A stretch of 64,000 nt of DNA from Pomacea canaliculata (GCF_003073045.1 NC_037603.1:12096192-12160191); one strand, 5' to 3'; counted from the first letter of the stretch, positions 52,601-64,000 are shown. Notes: generated by a model not told the origin, from the sequence alone. Numbers and translations are program-made.

Positions 52601-55600
52601 GCGCTACTAAGATGTTGCTGATGGAACTAAGACCATAATCACCTGTAGTTGGTCAGAATGCCCAGAGCGGAAAAAATGAACAAGCCAGCCACTGTGAGTG
52701 TAGACAATATAGAACTTGCTGCAAAACAAAATGTCATTTATTATATCATACATAAACACAAAATATATTTTAAACATCACCTTATAGTGATTAGCGCCAT
52801 GACCATGAGACACGAGACGAAAGGTGGAATGTATGCGCCACACATTGTGACAAGAGAGCAACGATAATATGAAAACACATTTATTTCTATTATTTTATTA
52901 AATATTAAAAATAATATAAAAAAATATTATTAAATATTTTATTATATTAAATATTATTATTTACAAGAGGATTTCTTGCATTCTTAGGAAAATCTGTCTA
53001 CAGAAAACAATTATTGTGCGAAAAAATTAAAAGGTTAAGGGGAAAATAAAGTGAAATGGTAAGTTATGTATAAACTATTTATACTGATGTTTTGAATCAT
53101 GTCCGAACAAACATGTGGGCAACAAAACGATGGAGGTCTGATGCAGTTCAGTGCTGGATCGTATCTCAGCATCGCTCGACACTTTTGTTGTCAAACCTGC
53201 TGACACCACTCCAATAATTCGCACCTGTGTTTGCTCCTGTTTATTTTGATATTTTAGAAAATCATGTGCCAGAAATTATTTCCGTTTACCAATCAGAACA
53301 TTGATCAGCTGCTTCAGCTCATACTTCTCCTCTTCATCTGTAGTATATTCGTCCACACATTCTTTTAAAACCATGAAAAAGCGCAGGAGTAAAGTCATTC
53401 CTTCGAACGCAACCTGTACAAATGCACACGAAACAATAAAAATAATTAAATGTAATTATAATAATCTTAATGTCATTTCTTTGCTTATAAAAAAATTGTA
53501 AAAAAAAAACTTAAAGGTCTAATATGATGCATTTTTCCTATAAGTACACTATATTAATTTGAGTAAATACTCCCTTTCCATACTTTACATACAAACATAA
53601 ATATATCAGCATGCACAGAAAGGTTAACATCGACTTACTGAGTTATTTACGATTTTCACAACTTGTTAGTAAACATTTGTAGAACTGCTCAGAGAGTGTT
53701 GCAGCCTGTCTTCAGGCCAAGAACATAGTTTGAATAGCAAGCCATTACACATAATAATACTCACAATGTAAGCCACAACGGCTGTTAGAAACAGTATTGA
53801 CAATAGTCTCGATGGATATCGAAATCCTGCCAGAAAAATAAGACAGAGGTTGATATAAAGTAACTTACTTTAACAGGAGAAGAAAACTTGTCTATGTTGG
53901 CCAAAGACAACAAAATGTTGGGAAGTATAATAATCTGACAAACCTCAGACTGTCAAATAATGGACAATGTTAAATGATGTAACAATACGTATTTTTTAAA
54001 ATAAAATATACATAAGATTTTATCATATCAATCACAGGCTTCCCAAGAAGGTAGAAGGATTGTGTGAATTATTTTACCTCTCTTTCTTTTGTAAACAAAT
54101 TTCTCAATCAGCGGCAAAAGTACTTCTTTTATCACTGGCATTCTTCCTTCAGAAAACCTGCAAAGGTTTGCCTCCCTTAACAAATAATACCATGGCTCTT
54201 GAAATTAAAATTTAGCTTAGCAAATCATGGTGATGCTGACAAAATCTCAATGTTTCAGTATATGAATAGTGCATAAATTTTACTATGATAAATGATAGGA
54301 AGACAGACAGAAAATAATGAGAGAAGGAGAAAACAGATAAAAGATGAGATCTGCTACTAATTTTGTCAATATTTTTTCTTGGGGCCGTCAGCAGCATGTC
54401 TTCTCTTTGGTGTTTTTTAAAGTTGCATTGTAGGAATATTTACTCCTGGAAGCATGCAATTGTCATGAATGATGTACCTGACTTTCTCTTCCTTTGGCTT
54501 AGTAAAGATGTCGGCGACATAGTTTCCGTCGCTGGAGTTCCGAATGTCCTCCAGTGTGTCGCATCTGTCGCTGGACTCGTTGGTCCACACGAACCAAGGG
54601 CGATGACCGTGGACAAACCGCACGAAGCGGAGCGGGATGGAGATGCTGAGGTACAGGAGGCACAGAAGGCATGGCACGTTCCTAAAAATGAGCAGCACTA
54701 TGCCCTCCTGTAATGGATGAACATAGTAAACAGCTTATTGTTTTCATATTTGCATGCTTAAGGATAATGTGAAAATTTAAAATGTTATTATAAATGTTTA
54801 TTATATAGAAATTTTTTATTACCGTCTTGTAGGAATACATTTTTCACAAGTTACAGTGTCAATCAAATTTGTTTAAAAAAAAGGCGAGAGATGAACTTTA
54901 AAAAAACTACATTGAATTAGATAAAGAACTAGAGAGGAGATAATGTGTGCAGCTGTTACGTACAGCTGTGATGTAACACTGTGCCAGCTCGTACAGCTGT
55001 CCTGCCGTCAACAGCCACACGTACAAGGCCCCCAGTCCGTACCCGAAGACTGATCCCATGGTGAGACTGACAAAGACTGGCAGAAAGGTCATTCCGTACA
55101 CGAACATGTAGACCAGGTTGAGGAACGCTGCGGAATTAAAATGTTTAGTTTGACTCAGTGTAAGAAGTTTATGAAGTGGTGAAGTTTGAATATTGAACTG
55201 TTTCTGGACTACTTTGAGTTTCACCTGTACATGAAGGATAACTTTCTATAATTAAAATTTGAAAGCTCTACGTCTACGGTAGTCTAGTACTTACATGTAA
55301 TGGACCCATTGTAGTCTATAATTTTTGCCTGGCCAAAGACAATTCTATAAACCACAATTGCTGAGGCCCCAAATGCGCATGCGTAGGCAAGTCTGGAGTG
55401 ACGTGACATGGAATCCATGGCGCTGTGAAGAAATAAACACAGTCTGTTATTCTCGTTGCTATTATCGCTGTTGTTTTCTCTATTGTCTCTGTTATTGTCG
55501 CTTTTGTTGTCTCTATTGTCTCTGTTAGTGTCTCTGCTGTTGTCGCTGCTGTTGTCGCTGCTGTTGTCTCTATTGTCTCTGTTAGTGTCGCTGGGTCTGT

Positions 55601-57983
55601 CTGTTATTGTCTTTATTATTGTGTGTTATTGGCGCTGTTATAGTCTCTGTTTTATGTTCCGTAAATAACAAAATAATATCAGTGGTGAAATGTTCCTCTT
55701 GGTTATAGAGTTGCAGTCCTTTCTCATTGAGTGTCTGTTTACTGCTTTATTCGCATTTTTTTCTTCTTTCCCTTGCTTCCTTCTCTCTCTCTTGCAGTAT
55801 ACACGCACGCAAACGCGACTACATAGAAGGGAGAGGTGCGTGTAAGTGTGCATGCGCGTGTGTGTGCGAGAGATAGAGAAAGAAAAAGACCGAAAGAGAG
55901 AATGTCTGGAAGAATATTACTCACTACACAACACCAGGTCGTCCCCAGAAAACCTCCAATAGAATACTCCTCCTTTTCTTGGTGAGAGCGAATAGAAATG
56001 TGATCAGTATCTGGAGACGCGCAAAAAATAAGCATCTTACAAATGCACTAAAATATAAAGAGTTTTATTGCGCAGTGTACAAAATACTTCTCTAAATAAT
56101 AAACTATTCTTTATCTAATAATAGTAATAATTATGAGTATTTGTAATGCGCAGCACCACGACCGAGATAGCACTCACAGCGCAGACCAGTAATGATAAAC
56201 AAACAGGTAGACGACAGGTGAGATGTGTACAGGTACAGACAGTCAATATTTTTTTAAGCAGATGGTCAACCTGTTCTTCTTATTAATATTTCCGTAGACC
56301 AGGAAACCAGGAACCCGTTCAGTAACCAAAGTTCTATTCTCACCATCAATACAAAAGAACAGAAAGAGTCCTTACAGCAGGTATCAACCCGTAGTAGAGG
56401 AAAAGTCTGCTGCTGGTCTCGTCTGTACATCTGTGGACAGGAAAACATTTTGTACAACTGATGACAGAACTGCCACTGACCTCTTGACCTCCCCGCCACT
56501 TGTGGACATGTTCATAAAGTCTTATTATAACATTATTATCGTCTGTCACTGTAATACATGACAACATTGTATAGTTATCGACTTGGTAGTCATAGTTTTA
56601 TTTTCTCTGTTGTCATAGCGACTGAGTGTGGATTGATAGTTGTGCGTCTTTCATTAGTATAGTTACTGATTGTCGAGTACTAGCTTAATTTTCTTTATTA
56701 TATTAGCTAGTGGGTGTGGAGGAATACCTTTCGTGAGCTTTATTATCATAGTTTCTAGTTGTGGAGTAATAACTTCATATTCTTTTTTATAGCTATTGGT
56801 TTTGGATGAATAGCTTTATGTTTTCTGTTATCATGAGACAAACTAACGAGTTCCTATTTAATGATGTCTTCACCTTCTCTCATGTAATTTTCTATGTTTT
56901 GTTCACAAATAATTTAACTCCAAAAATGCCTAGAGATGTTACTGAATATTTTCTTCCTACTCGTGTTGGTTGGATACATAACTAAGACAGGGGTGGGCAA
57001 ACTTTTTTGTTGCGAGGGCCGCATTGCTGGGTCATGACTAGTCCGAGGGCCGCACCTTGTAATTGAATACAAAAACGACGTAAAATCGCCAAATTGTAAA
57101 CAAACGCATTTATTTAATAATGAGCACATGAAATATGTAGCTCTGTAGGAATAAATATAAAACCAGAATGAACAATTAAGCACACACAATTTAATGAGAA
57201 AAATGTTTCTGAATAAAATTTTGCTGAACAATTCTTTTAAAATTTGGCTCAAAATTACTGGTAGATACTCTCATAACTGACTACAAGTTTGCATCTGAAA
57301 GCAATGACCTGTTCTTTGGCTTGTTTATATTCATGCAGGAAAAACTTTGCTCACAGATGTAACTTGAACCAAATACGTACGCAGCAGGCGTGGGAAGGGA
57401 CTAAGCGTAACTTGTTTTCGGTAATATTTTTTTTGTGTTGCCAAAGGGCTTCTGCGGGCCGCAGAGAACCACTTGGCGGGCCGCATGCGGCCCGCGGGCC
57501 GCTATTTGCCCACCCCTGAACTAAGAGATAGCCACCTGGCAACAGGTCAAAGCAGTTCATCGTGTAAACACACTCGCAAGACAGGGTCTCACATTTCGCA
57601 AAGAGCGATAAAAGAGAGACTGGTACAGATATGCGAGCACACACTATCACATGAGGACAAAGTCTTACAAGTTGTTTTAATGGATCACTCGAGATGATCT
57701 GTGGGGAATAAAGATTCTTTTGAAACACATTCAACAAGGGAAAGACACGAGAAAGTTAGTTATACATCCTCCCACCTTTGTCAACACCCGAGAGCTTGAA
57801 GACTGTCCCGTAAACTAACATATGTATGAACAAAACCTGATGTATCCACAATTCAAGCTACTTCACCATCAATTTTTACATATCTGAGATGTTTTAGCAC
57901 TATATTACTTACTGTGCAGGAGTAGTGGTAGAGTTATTGAGACAGTTGATGTTGATAAACAGGTCCACGAAGTTGTAAGACAT
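49686..57983 (-). CDS. STRA6-like multipass membrane protein, upstream tandem copy (B), 17 exons
   Basis: Paralogue of copy A with the same architecture. Exons in transcript order: 57983-57913, 56430-56376, 56010-55925, 55422-55295, 55127-54964, 54707-54478, 54157-54078, 53826-53765, 53413-53290, 52718-52643, 52506-52428, 52300-52252, 51921-51822, 51359-51258, 50907-50744, 50232-50092, 49804-49686. Total 609 residues. Every intron has the same phase as in copy A, and 12 exon lengths are identical. Cys14 and Cys25 are kept, with an NNST glycosylation site between them. Shared blocks are YGMTFLPVFVSLTMGS, SIPLRFVRFVHGHRPW, FVYKRKRG, YLGRLDKTIMVKNFEVFDLG, FNTYVGFMKTDCAHSHPV and SLARRRWHLLYTLH. 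Exon 9 is unlike A, being rich in acidic residues (TTDEEEKYE). The tail is shorter, ending GHVGSQS. Retinoid transport is inferred from family membership only. Confidence 0.9.
50985..51105. repeat. AT-rich low-complexity tract
   Basis: Runs of TAATAAAT, AATAATATAAAT and similar words in intron 14 of copy B. It is simple sequence of the ATAATAAAT type, with no sign of an element end. Confidence 0.8.
55445..55635 (+). repeat. Degenerate TTGTCTCTG / TTGTCGCTG tandem repeat
   Basis: Nine-base-like units (TTGTCTCTA, TTGTCGCTG, TTAGTGTCT) repeat for nearly 190 bp in intron 3 of copy B, directly upstream of exon 4. Larger blocks such as GTCTCTATTGTCTCTGTTAG recur. On the transcribed strand it is a GA/CAG-rich tract. 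Confidence 0.85.
56988..57518 (-). mobile_element. hAT (Charlie-like) transposon remnant with perfect 8-bp target duplication
   Basis: The ends CAGGGGTGGGCAAACTT and GCTATTTGCCCACCCCTG form 14-bp terminal inverted repeats. The element is flanked on both sides by AACTAAGA, an exact 8-bp target-site duplication as expected for hAT. GC-rich GGGCCGC words near the ends fit the family. On the minus strand the interior encodes the end of a hAT transposase dimerisation domain (YICEQSFSCMNINKPKNRS, then a TAG after SDANL, then STSNFEPNFKRIV). The element is thus an internally deleted, inactive copy. It lies in intron 1 of copy B. Confidence 0.93.
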
Positions 57984-60751
57984 TGCCGACGATTTGCGAC
58001 TCTCTCTTCTTCGATGTTATTTTAAAATAAGCGCGATGACCTCCAGTGAAAAATGAAACGAGAGTAGAATCGTCACCGGCGATAACAAGTTCCTGTTGTT
58101 GTCGCTCGACATTTTTAACACCCACACAGTGTTGCTCCTCTGGCGGCCGGCCAACAGACCCTCTGCACGGCTTGTTCACCACGATATTGTCTTATCACCG
58201 CAAAAATGCTCTTTTTTAATCCTTCTGGCAGGTGAGGTGTTAGTGGGGTAAATTGAAGGTACAGGTCGCCCCCTAACCTTTAGGTCGTTGATGAGGGTGG
58301 TGTTAGAGACGCAGCTTTTTATGGTGAGCAACTTCGAGTGAGGGCGGTGTCCGTCTCCTCTCCATCACACCCCTACCTTCCTCAACCTTCTGTGGAGTCA
58401 GGTACCCGTTCCCGACAGTCGAATCAACTAAGGAAAGTTTGCTGTGCCACACGAGTATCGAACTCGAGCCTCTCGATTTATACTCTAGCACTCTAACCAC
58501 TCGTCTGATGCGAAGGGTGGGGTGTACCCGAGCTTGCAGTTGTTAAAGAATGTTTAGGGAATGACACTTATCAAGATCTGTGACGTGCTCTACCCTTGTC
58601 AGGACCTACAGGGAGCGAGTGTTATCTTCTACTCGTCACTAGGGTGCGCTAGTGTGTGCCTCATTAGGCGGAGGTTGGGATGCGGGTGGCGGACACTGAT
58701 TAGTTATATCGCAGACGCAGTTTGAACGTTTGCCTTCAGTTTGCATAGGATTTTTTTTATTTTATTTTCATTGGTGACGTGAATGCCTGATATGATTTGT
58801 CGTGGTTTTTATGAGGGCCTGTGATGATTGTGTACCTTTGTGTACATCAGGGATAGGCAAAAACCCGGGCCAAGTGATTACACAACAAACCTAGTGATAA
58901 TGGAAAGGACAACACATGAATAAATAATGACATTCATTTAATGAATATATCGTGTAAAGTGAAGCTTCTTAAATTCGCTCACAATAAAACTTCAAAACTA
59001 ACTTTCCTTCGAAGGCAGCCTTCCCCCCGAAGCTTTCTAACGACTAGTCAGACATGTCAGCCGTGTTGTTATCTGTGTTACAAAGTTACAGACTGCCGGT
59101 TTCTAACGCTGCTGTTCTTGATAAATTAAATTTCAATCAAATTAATCTAGGGTAAATAAAAAATTAAACCAAGTGCACTTTACATTTTGGCAGACTAGCC
59201 TGATTATGTTGAATCTGTTGTGAGAATTAATTTACATCAAACTTTAATTTTTGGAGAGATGGTGGCTACATTTTCACAATAGAAATGACTGAAAAGAAAT
59301 TTATGAGGATAATCTAGCTGGGAACAGCAAGTTTAAAGTATAGCAGAGGACTTGTTTAGTTTAGGAAAAAGATAGAGTACTAATCAGTTTCTATTCTTCA
59401 AGTATTAAAGGTGTGTCACAATGCCTTTGTACAGGCGAGAACTGCATTATAAAGGGAAGTAACTGGCACCAGTATAACAAATAATGTGTAGCGTTGCCTC
59501 CCTTTGAGGAGTTTACATCGCCAAATCACAAATAAGTACAGTTATCAATTATGATTAAAAATCGATGCAGTACAGGGTTAGTACACCATGCTAGTAAAAA
59601 AAATACTGTTCTTTTTCTAGAGGAGCATTTAGCCATGACATGCTGCTATTTATTGTTTGTTTGTTTGTTTAGACTAACATTGTCTAACAATCCAACGGTG
59701 AAGTCTGCGACTTGAAGGCTTACTATTTTAGTTTTTCTACTTTTGCTGAAACCAAGATCCAGTCTTGCCTCATTCTTTTAATCACGTGCTTTCATATTCA
59801 ATGTCAAGTCCATAGAGTCTCAGGTATGTTTTGCCATTGTATTTTGTTTCCTTTCCCTGTAGGAAAGAGCCCAAACAAACAATGAAAAATACTTCTTTCT
59901 CTCTTTTAATCCACCATCAAAACACACCCCATCCACACACTGTTCATCACAGTCAGTCCCACCTGAAATGAATGTATGACGCCGTGTATAGTAGCAGGTA
60001 CAGTTTGCTGCTTTGTTCAGTACTGACATTTCCTCTTTAATACAACACAACCTTTCACCCGACCGTAACGAGGACATAAATATCCAGGTGTCACTCAGGT
60101 ACGAAAGAATTACCGAAAACACACCCATACAAGTACATGAACCACCTTCTCCCCCAACACACACACACAGCGCCTAACTCACCTGCACACCTGGACTCAG
60201 GTACCTACACACTAGCATCATTGTGTCATTAGAAGGTAACGACGTCCAAGACAGTCTGATTCATTTCTTGTTAATAAAAAACTTAGACAGGTGCATTTAT
60301 AACTGAGGGTGGCTGTGTATTTTTGCTCGCAAGCTGACATTGGAAGATGTAGTAGTCCTGGAGCCAGCCAGCGAGTTCACGGCACTGAGAGGGCGGGCCG
60401 TCTCCCTGTGATTAAAGGTGACAGGACCTGACACTCCAGACTTATTGTTCTCCAGTCCAGGCATGCAACTCTTTTTTTCGCGGGCTTAGACTGCTTATTT
60501 TTGCAATATTTACCTGATGCGACTGGCGTCTGAAGTTCATCTTGTCCAAGCGCTGTAGTTTGTTTGCTCTTACAGATCACAGCAGCTTTCTTTACTTATA
60601 TCCAAAGAACTGTTGTCAAACTGACAAAAATGAGACTTAAAGGTGGAAGACAAGTCTGTGTGTGAGGCCAAAGGTCGGATACAAGTGTAGCTGTGTCAAT
60701 GGTGTAGGTGTGTGTGTGAGAATACACACTGCAGGGCTGGACGGACACGCG
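57984..60751. other. Divergent intergenic interval with the STRA6-like copy B promoter side
   Basis: No exon was recognised between the copy B start (minus) and the first ATG of the plus-strand gene. It holds a second type of SINE at 58300-58515, a (GTTT)n run at 59654-59670, and a single hAT-like end near 58848 (CAGGGATAGGCAAAAA). Promoters of both flanking genes should be here, but no clear TATA or initiator was found. Confidence 0.6.
58300..58515 (-). mobile_element. tRNA-derived SINE, family 2
   Basis: Read on the minus strand it starts with GACGAGTGGTTAGAGTGC, an A-box-like region. About 30 nt later comes GGCTCGAGTTCGATACTCG, a clear B box. The body follows, with GGCACAGCAAACTTTCC. The head resembles a tRNA but is not an intact tRNA gene and runs on into unrelated body sequence. 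The body differs from SINE family 1. Confidence 0.7.
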
Positions 60752-63700
60752 ATGACCAGCTCCGAGGGGACACCTGTCCAGGGGGAGGAACAAGAGATGG
60801 AGGCAGGTGAGAGCACGGACAAGCCTCGCTGGGTGAACTTCTTTCAAAGAGAGTCTCACAGGCGCTACGTGGAGCATCTCCGTGAACGGGAATATGAAGA
60901 CGTGAGTAGCCAACTGTTGGTCCAAGTATCATGAAATGACAGTCAAGGCTGTAATTGTAAAGAAATTTAATTTATTTAAATATTACTTATATTTTAAAAA
61001 CAAATTTGAAGTCTGTGGTCACATCATGTCAGTAAGGAGAAAGGGGAAAAGATACAAAGGTGTAGAGGTTGCAGGAATTTCGTATTTACTTTCCGTTAAA
61101 GTCTCCACACATTTCATGGTCTCAGGGTGAGTATATTTATTTGAGGTAATTTATATAAATATATAAAGCTTTCATCGAAAATAGTCCAGGAGAAATTTCG
61201 AATCCCACGGTTAATGCTGTCAGTAATGATATGACTATAAAGAGAAGGGGGAAATAAGGCATCTCTTACAGAAAATAAATGGTCCCGACAAAGACAGGAT
61301 GTGTAAGACCTCGCCCCTTAACGACCTTTAAAATTAGGTGTCGATCGTTATTTACGACTTAACCAGGGGTAGAAATTTTCAACTTTTGGTCTGTATATTT
61401 AGATAAAAATCATAAAAAGATTTATTTCGATGCTTTGTATTCCTTAAGACATATTTTAAACTGAAGTACTAAATATAAACATATCTAAACCATTTAATTT
61501 TATAGTTTTAAACATCATTCCTTCGGATATTCTTGCATTCACTTCCCTTCAACTTTCCGGACTTATTCCTTTATGTAAATAACATCTACATTTTTCGATT
61601 GAGCTGGTGGCCTTGTAACAATGTATCCTCTGTATACCTCATTGTGTATTACTGACAGCTTCATTGTTAGATGACAGTTCTGAGGCCGCCAGTCTATATT
61701 TATAACATATAACAGCCCACCACATGCTTTTACATTTTTATGGATATTAGGACTTCCGTGAAAGCCGAGTATCCTGTTTCACCAAGAAACTGTCAGAAAC
61801 GAGATCAGGGTAAAAATCTCTTATTTTAATTACCTTGGAATACTCTCAGTTCAGAGGCTCCAACGATATGTAATGCTGTTCCTATCTACTGAAAATTAAA
61901 TTAATCTCATTAATAAAATATTCATTTATTTTAAAATATCAGAAGCGATTCCCTGTCAGAGAACACATTTCAAGACTCCTGTCTATTTGAAATGCTGTCA
62001 GGAAGTTTCCGTGTCTTTTGAGGCTTGGTCTTGTATAAAAGGAAGGAAGGAGCGATAAAAATTTTCTCGTACTCCTGAATTCATAAACTGAAGACAAGAC
62101 AGAATGAAACACAATTATTAATATTATAAAATATTATTTTAAAAAGTATTTTATTTCAGGTGACAGAATTATATACACAAATAATATATATAGATGAGTG
62201 TGTTTGCTAATACATTTGAGCGAGTCACTGATAGAATAACTTGATAAAATAAATTGTGAAAATGAAGCAGAATGTTGGACATTACAATGTCCATTGTTAC
62301 AAATTTCAGTCAACTTCATGCTGTGTAGGCTGTCGGCACTCAAGACTAATTGTCTTGAGCTTGTTGGCCAGTTCCACCCTGACAATAGCAGGAGTGTTGT
62401 GGGTTAATTAGGCGAGAAGGAGTGAGATGTTTTCAGTCATTCCTTCGGATTTGTATTGCAAATAAATCTTATGGAAACTTGCTTGCCTAACAAATATGAA
62501 GGGGACAAAAACTTGGAGGTTATAGGTCATTCAGCTTTTGATAAAGCGTGTTTGGATAAAAAAAAAAGTTTTGTGTTTTTATTCTTCCTCTCTCTCGGAA
62601 GCTTGTGGAGATGATTTCAATTTCATTTCGGACACCCGCACTTTAGCAACTCGGTTATCCGCTTCTCCGAGACTTACGAACAGGTTGCTAAAAATAACTG
62701 AGAATGGGTACAAGTGGGGGGCCGACGGGTAGAGGGGGTTCAGGGAGTAAGAAATTATTGGAGTCGTGTTTCTGAGAAATCCATTGAAATCATCATCATC
62801 GTCATCGTCGTCGTCGTCGTCATCATCATCGTCATTGCTGCTTGCTGTCATTTACTTCCTGATGTGGGCGTTGTGTTCGTGAGGTGCATGAGTGCGGGAC
62901 GGAAGTGGAGGGTAGCATACTCCACGAGCAAGGATGCGGAATTCCGAAGACACCAAACTACAAGGCGGCAAGACCCTACATTTGCATTCAGGGCTAAAGG
63001 TCACCCAAATGTCGTCCTCGTGAACTGGAAGTGTGATAGTCCGAAATAAGAATCCTTTGTTTTTCCCCCGCCAGACTAATCTTTCATTGTCACTCACAAC
63101 TTTTATTGCAATGATTATTCAGAACTCTCCTCTACAACTGGGCTTTTATCTGGGTTTAACACAGGCTAGTAAAGTCGTTAAAATTTCAAAACACACTTGT
63201 GGACAGCACGACACCAACCTTCTGGTTTCATGACAAAAATTACAGGAAATAAACCCCATTTTTAGTTTTAACAGAGTTACATTCAAAGTGTTTATGTTAA
63301 TTATGTTAATTATGTTAATTGTGGTAATTGTGTCGGTTACGTGAGCTGTCACAGAACTGCTGTAAAATTTGAACTCAATAAATCCTGACAGTCCAACAAC
63401 GTGAACAACATGGCGTGTCTCAATAGTCACAACAATGCTAATGAGTTGCGTACTTCTCGTGTACGAATGACGTCTTGTGTCTGACGTCTTGTGTGCGTCA
63501 TTCGTCCCACGTCATTTGAAGGAGAAAAAGACGTCATGTACAAGAGAAAAGCAGTTGCTCTAAAAATAGTCAACTAAGCGGGAAAACAATGGTCTCCTCC
63601 GCCATCTTCTTCATGACTCAGTGACATTCCTCTGAACTTGTGCCTCTTCGACTCGATTCACTCAAAAAAATCTCTTCATCCTCATCGTCATCTACGGGGG

Positions 63701-64000
63701 TCATCGAGCGTTGTGTGTGTGTAATACGTTGTGGGTATGCATTCGTCTTATTACAACAATCATGGAGAGGAGTTCCCGGATGTCTCCAATAATTAGTACG
63801 ATTATTATTTTATCTTGACAATGGTTAAACAACCGCATCACCTCTTCCTGATTTCAGATCATACAGACTCTTCGCCGAAGCTCGACCGCCGAGGACAAGC
63901 AAACTCCTTCTGTTCTGCTTCCTCTTCCTCCAGAACAGTACTTCCTGTATCCCGAGCTGGGCCTCCGCCAGTTCGGTGGACCTCTGAGGTCCAGCATGAC
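60752..64000 (+). CDS. Unrecognised gene, first two coding exons seen (partial, runs off the window)
   Basis: I do not recognise this protein. Exon 1 coding part is 60752-60901, starting at an ATG with G at -3 and ending at a consensus GTGAGT donor in phase 0. The next exon begins at 63858 after ATTTCAG and stays open to the window end. The N-terminus is acidic (GEEQEMEAGES), followed by a charged, likely helical segment with WVNFFQRESHRRYVEHL and LREREYED. The second exon continues with IIQTLRRSS, a Pro/Leu segment (LLPLPPEQYFLYPELGL) and RQFGGPLRSSM. No signal peptide or membrane segment is visible. The intron is 3.0 kb. An upstream non-coding exon is possible. Confidence is for a real gene, supported by matching splice phase and amphipathic coding character. 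Confidence 0.65.
62789..62836 (+). repeat. (ATC)n/(GTC)n trinucleotide repeat
   Basis: ATC and GTC triplets alternate in blocks over 48 bp, in the intron of the unrecognised gene. The minus strand translates as a run of aspartates, a consequence of the repeat and not a gene. Confidence 0.9.
63292..63331 (+). repeat. Tandem TTATGTTAAT decamer
   Basis: Three near-exact 10-bp units (TTATGTTAAT) followed by diverged units (TGTGGTAATT), about 40 bp in all. Confidence 0.85.
63463..63537. promoter_or_regulatory. Cluster of CRE-like TGACGTC sites
   Basis: Five ACGTC/GACGT cores lie within 75 bp: TGACGTC at 63468-63474 and 63482-63488, CGTCA at 63496-63500, ACGTCAT at 63509-63515 and GACGTCAT at 63530-63537. 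The first two sit in a direct repeat (TGACGTCTTGTGT twice, 14-bp spacing). ACGAATGACG at 63463 and CGTCATTCGT at 63496 are a perfect 10-bp inverted repeat. CREB/ATF-type binding is inferred. It lies 320 bp before the second exon of the unrecognised gene, so it may be an intronic enhancer or alternative promoter. Confidence 0.45.

Noticed and set aside
57351-57737. Minus-strand 128-codon open frame next to the copy B start
   Set aside because: Its second half lies in the hAT element and its ends. The genuine transposase trace is in a different frame, and no splice signals support a gene.
58440-58515. Possible tRNA gene (A and B boxes on the minus strand)
   Set aside because: The acceptor stem and anticodon arm do not close into a cloverleaf, and the sequence runs on into a SINE body.
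58848-58890. hAT-like end CAGGGATAGGCAAAAA
   Set aside because: Only one end is present, with no partner or flanking duplication, so it is mentioned but not called as an element.
62579-62851. Minus-strand frame with a poly-aspartate run
   Set aside because: It is produced by the ATC/GTC trinucleotide repeat and has no other support.
1-64000. CRISPR arrays, bacterial operons, rRNA or viral genomes
   Set aside because: Nothing of this kind was seen. All coding signals are intron-split animal genes or transposon remnants.

Overview
The window is nuclear DNA from an invertebrate animal, most likely a mollusc. This is inferred from intron-rich genes with short exons in AT-rich introns, clear animal orthologues, tRNA-derived SINEs, CR1/Rex1-type and Ty3/gypsy remnants and hAT elements. 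No prokaryotic features are present. The species cannot be told from the sequence. Gene models were built by hand from splice sites, reading phase and recalled protein-family patterns; no database search was run.

Layout. (1) Plus strand, 0.8-11.8 kb: a 15-exon glycerol kinase 5 (GK5) orthologue. Its intron 11 is swollen by a LINE that appears to be interrupted by an antisense Ty3/gypsy remnant. (2) 11.8-20.3 kb: a convergent interval with no recognised gene, holding 3' flanks, a hairpin and a SINE. (3) Minus strand, 30.3-20.3 kb: a nine-exon TBC-TLDc protein of the TBC1D24/Skywalker family with an unusually long N-terminal extension. (4) 30.3-39.3 kb: non-coding 5' flank of that gene, with a TCTCGCGAGA element. 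(5) Minus strand, 58.0-39.3 kb: two head-to-tail STRA6-like multipass membrane protein genes of 17 exons each. All phases match and 12 of 17 exon lengths are identical, so this is a tandem duplication. A 30-bp minisatellite and a SINE lie between them, and a hAT remnant with perfect 8-bp target duplications sits in intron 1 of the upstream copy. (6) Plus strand, 60.75 kb to the window end: the first two exons seen of an unrecognised gene, divergent from the STRA6 pair, with a cluster of CRE-like sites in its intron.

The genes do not form an operon or pathway. GK5 is a predicted cytosolic FGGY kinase, the TBC-TLDc protein is a predicted vesicle-trafficking and oxidative-stress factor, and the STRA6-like pair are predicted retinoid-transport-type membrane proteins. 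The most notable points are the tandem STRA6-like pair with near-identical nucleotide blocks, the frame conflict at the GK5 start, the nested transposons, and the N-terminal extension of the TBC1D24-like protein.
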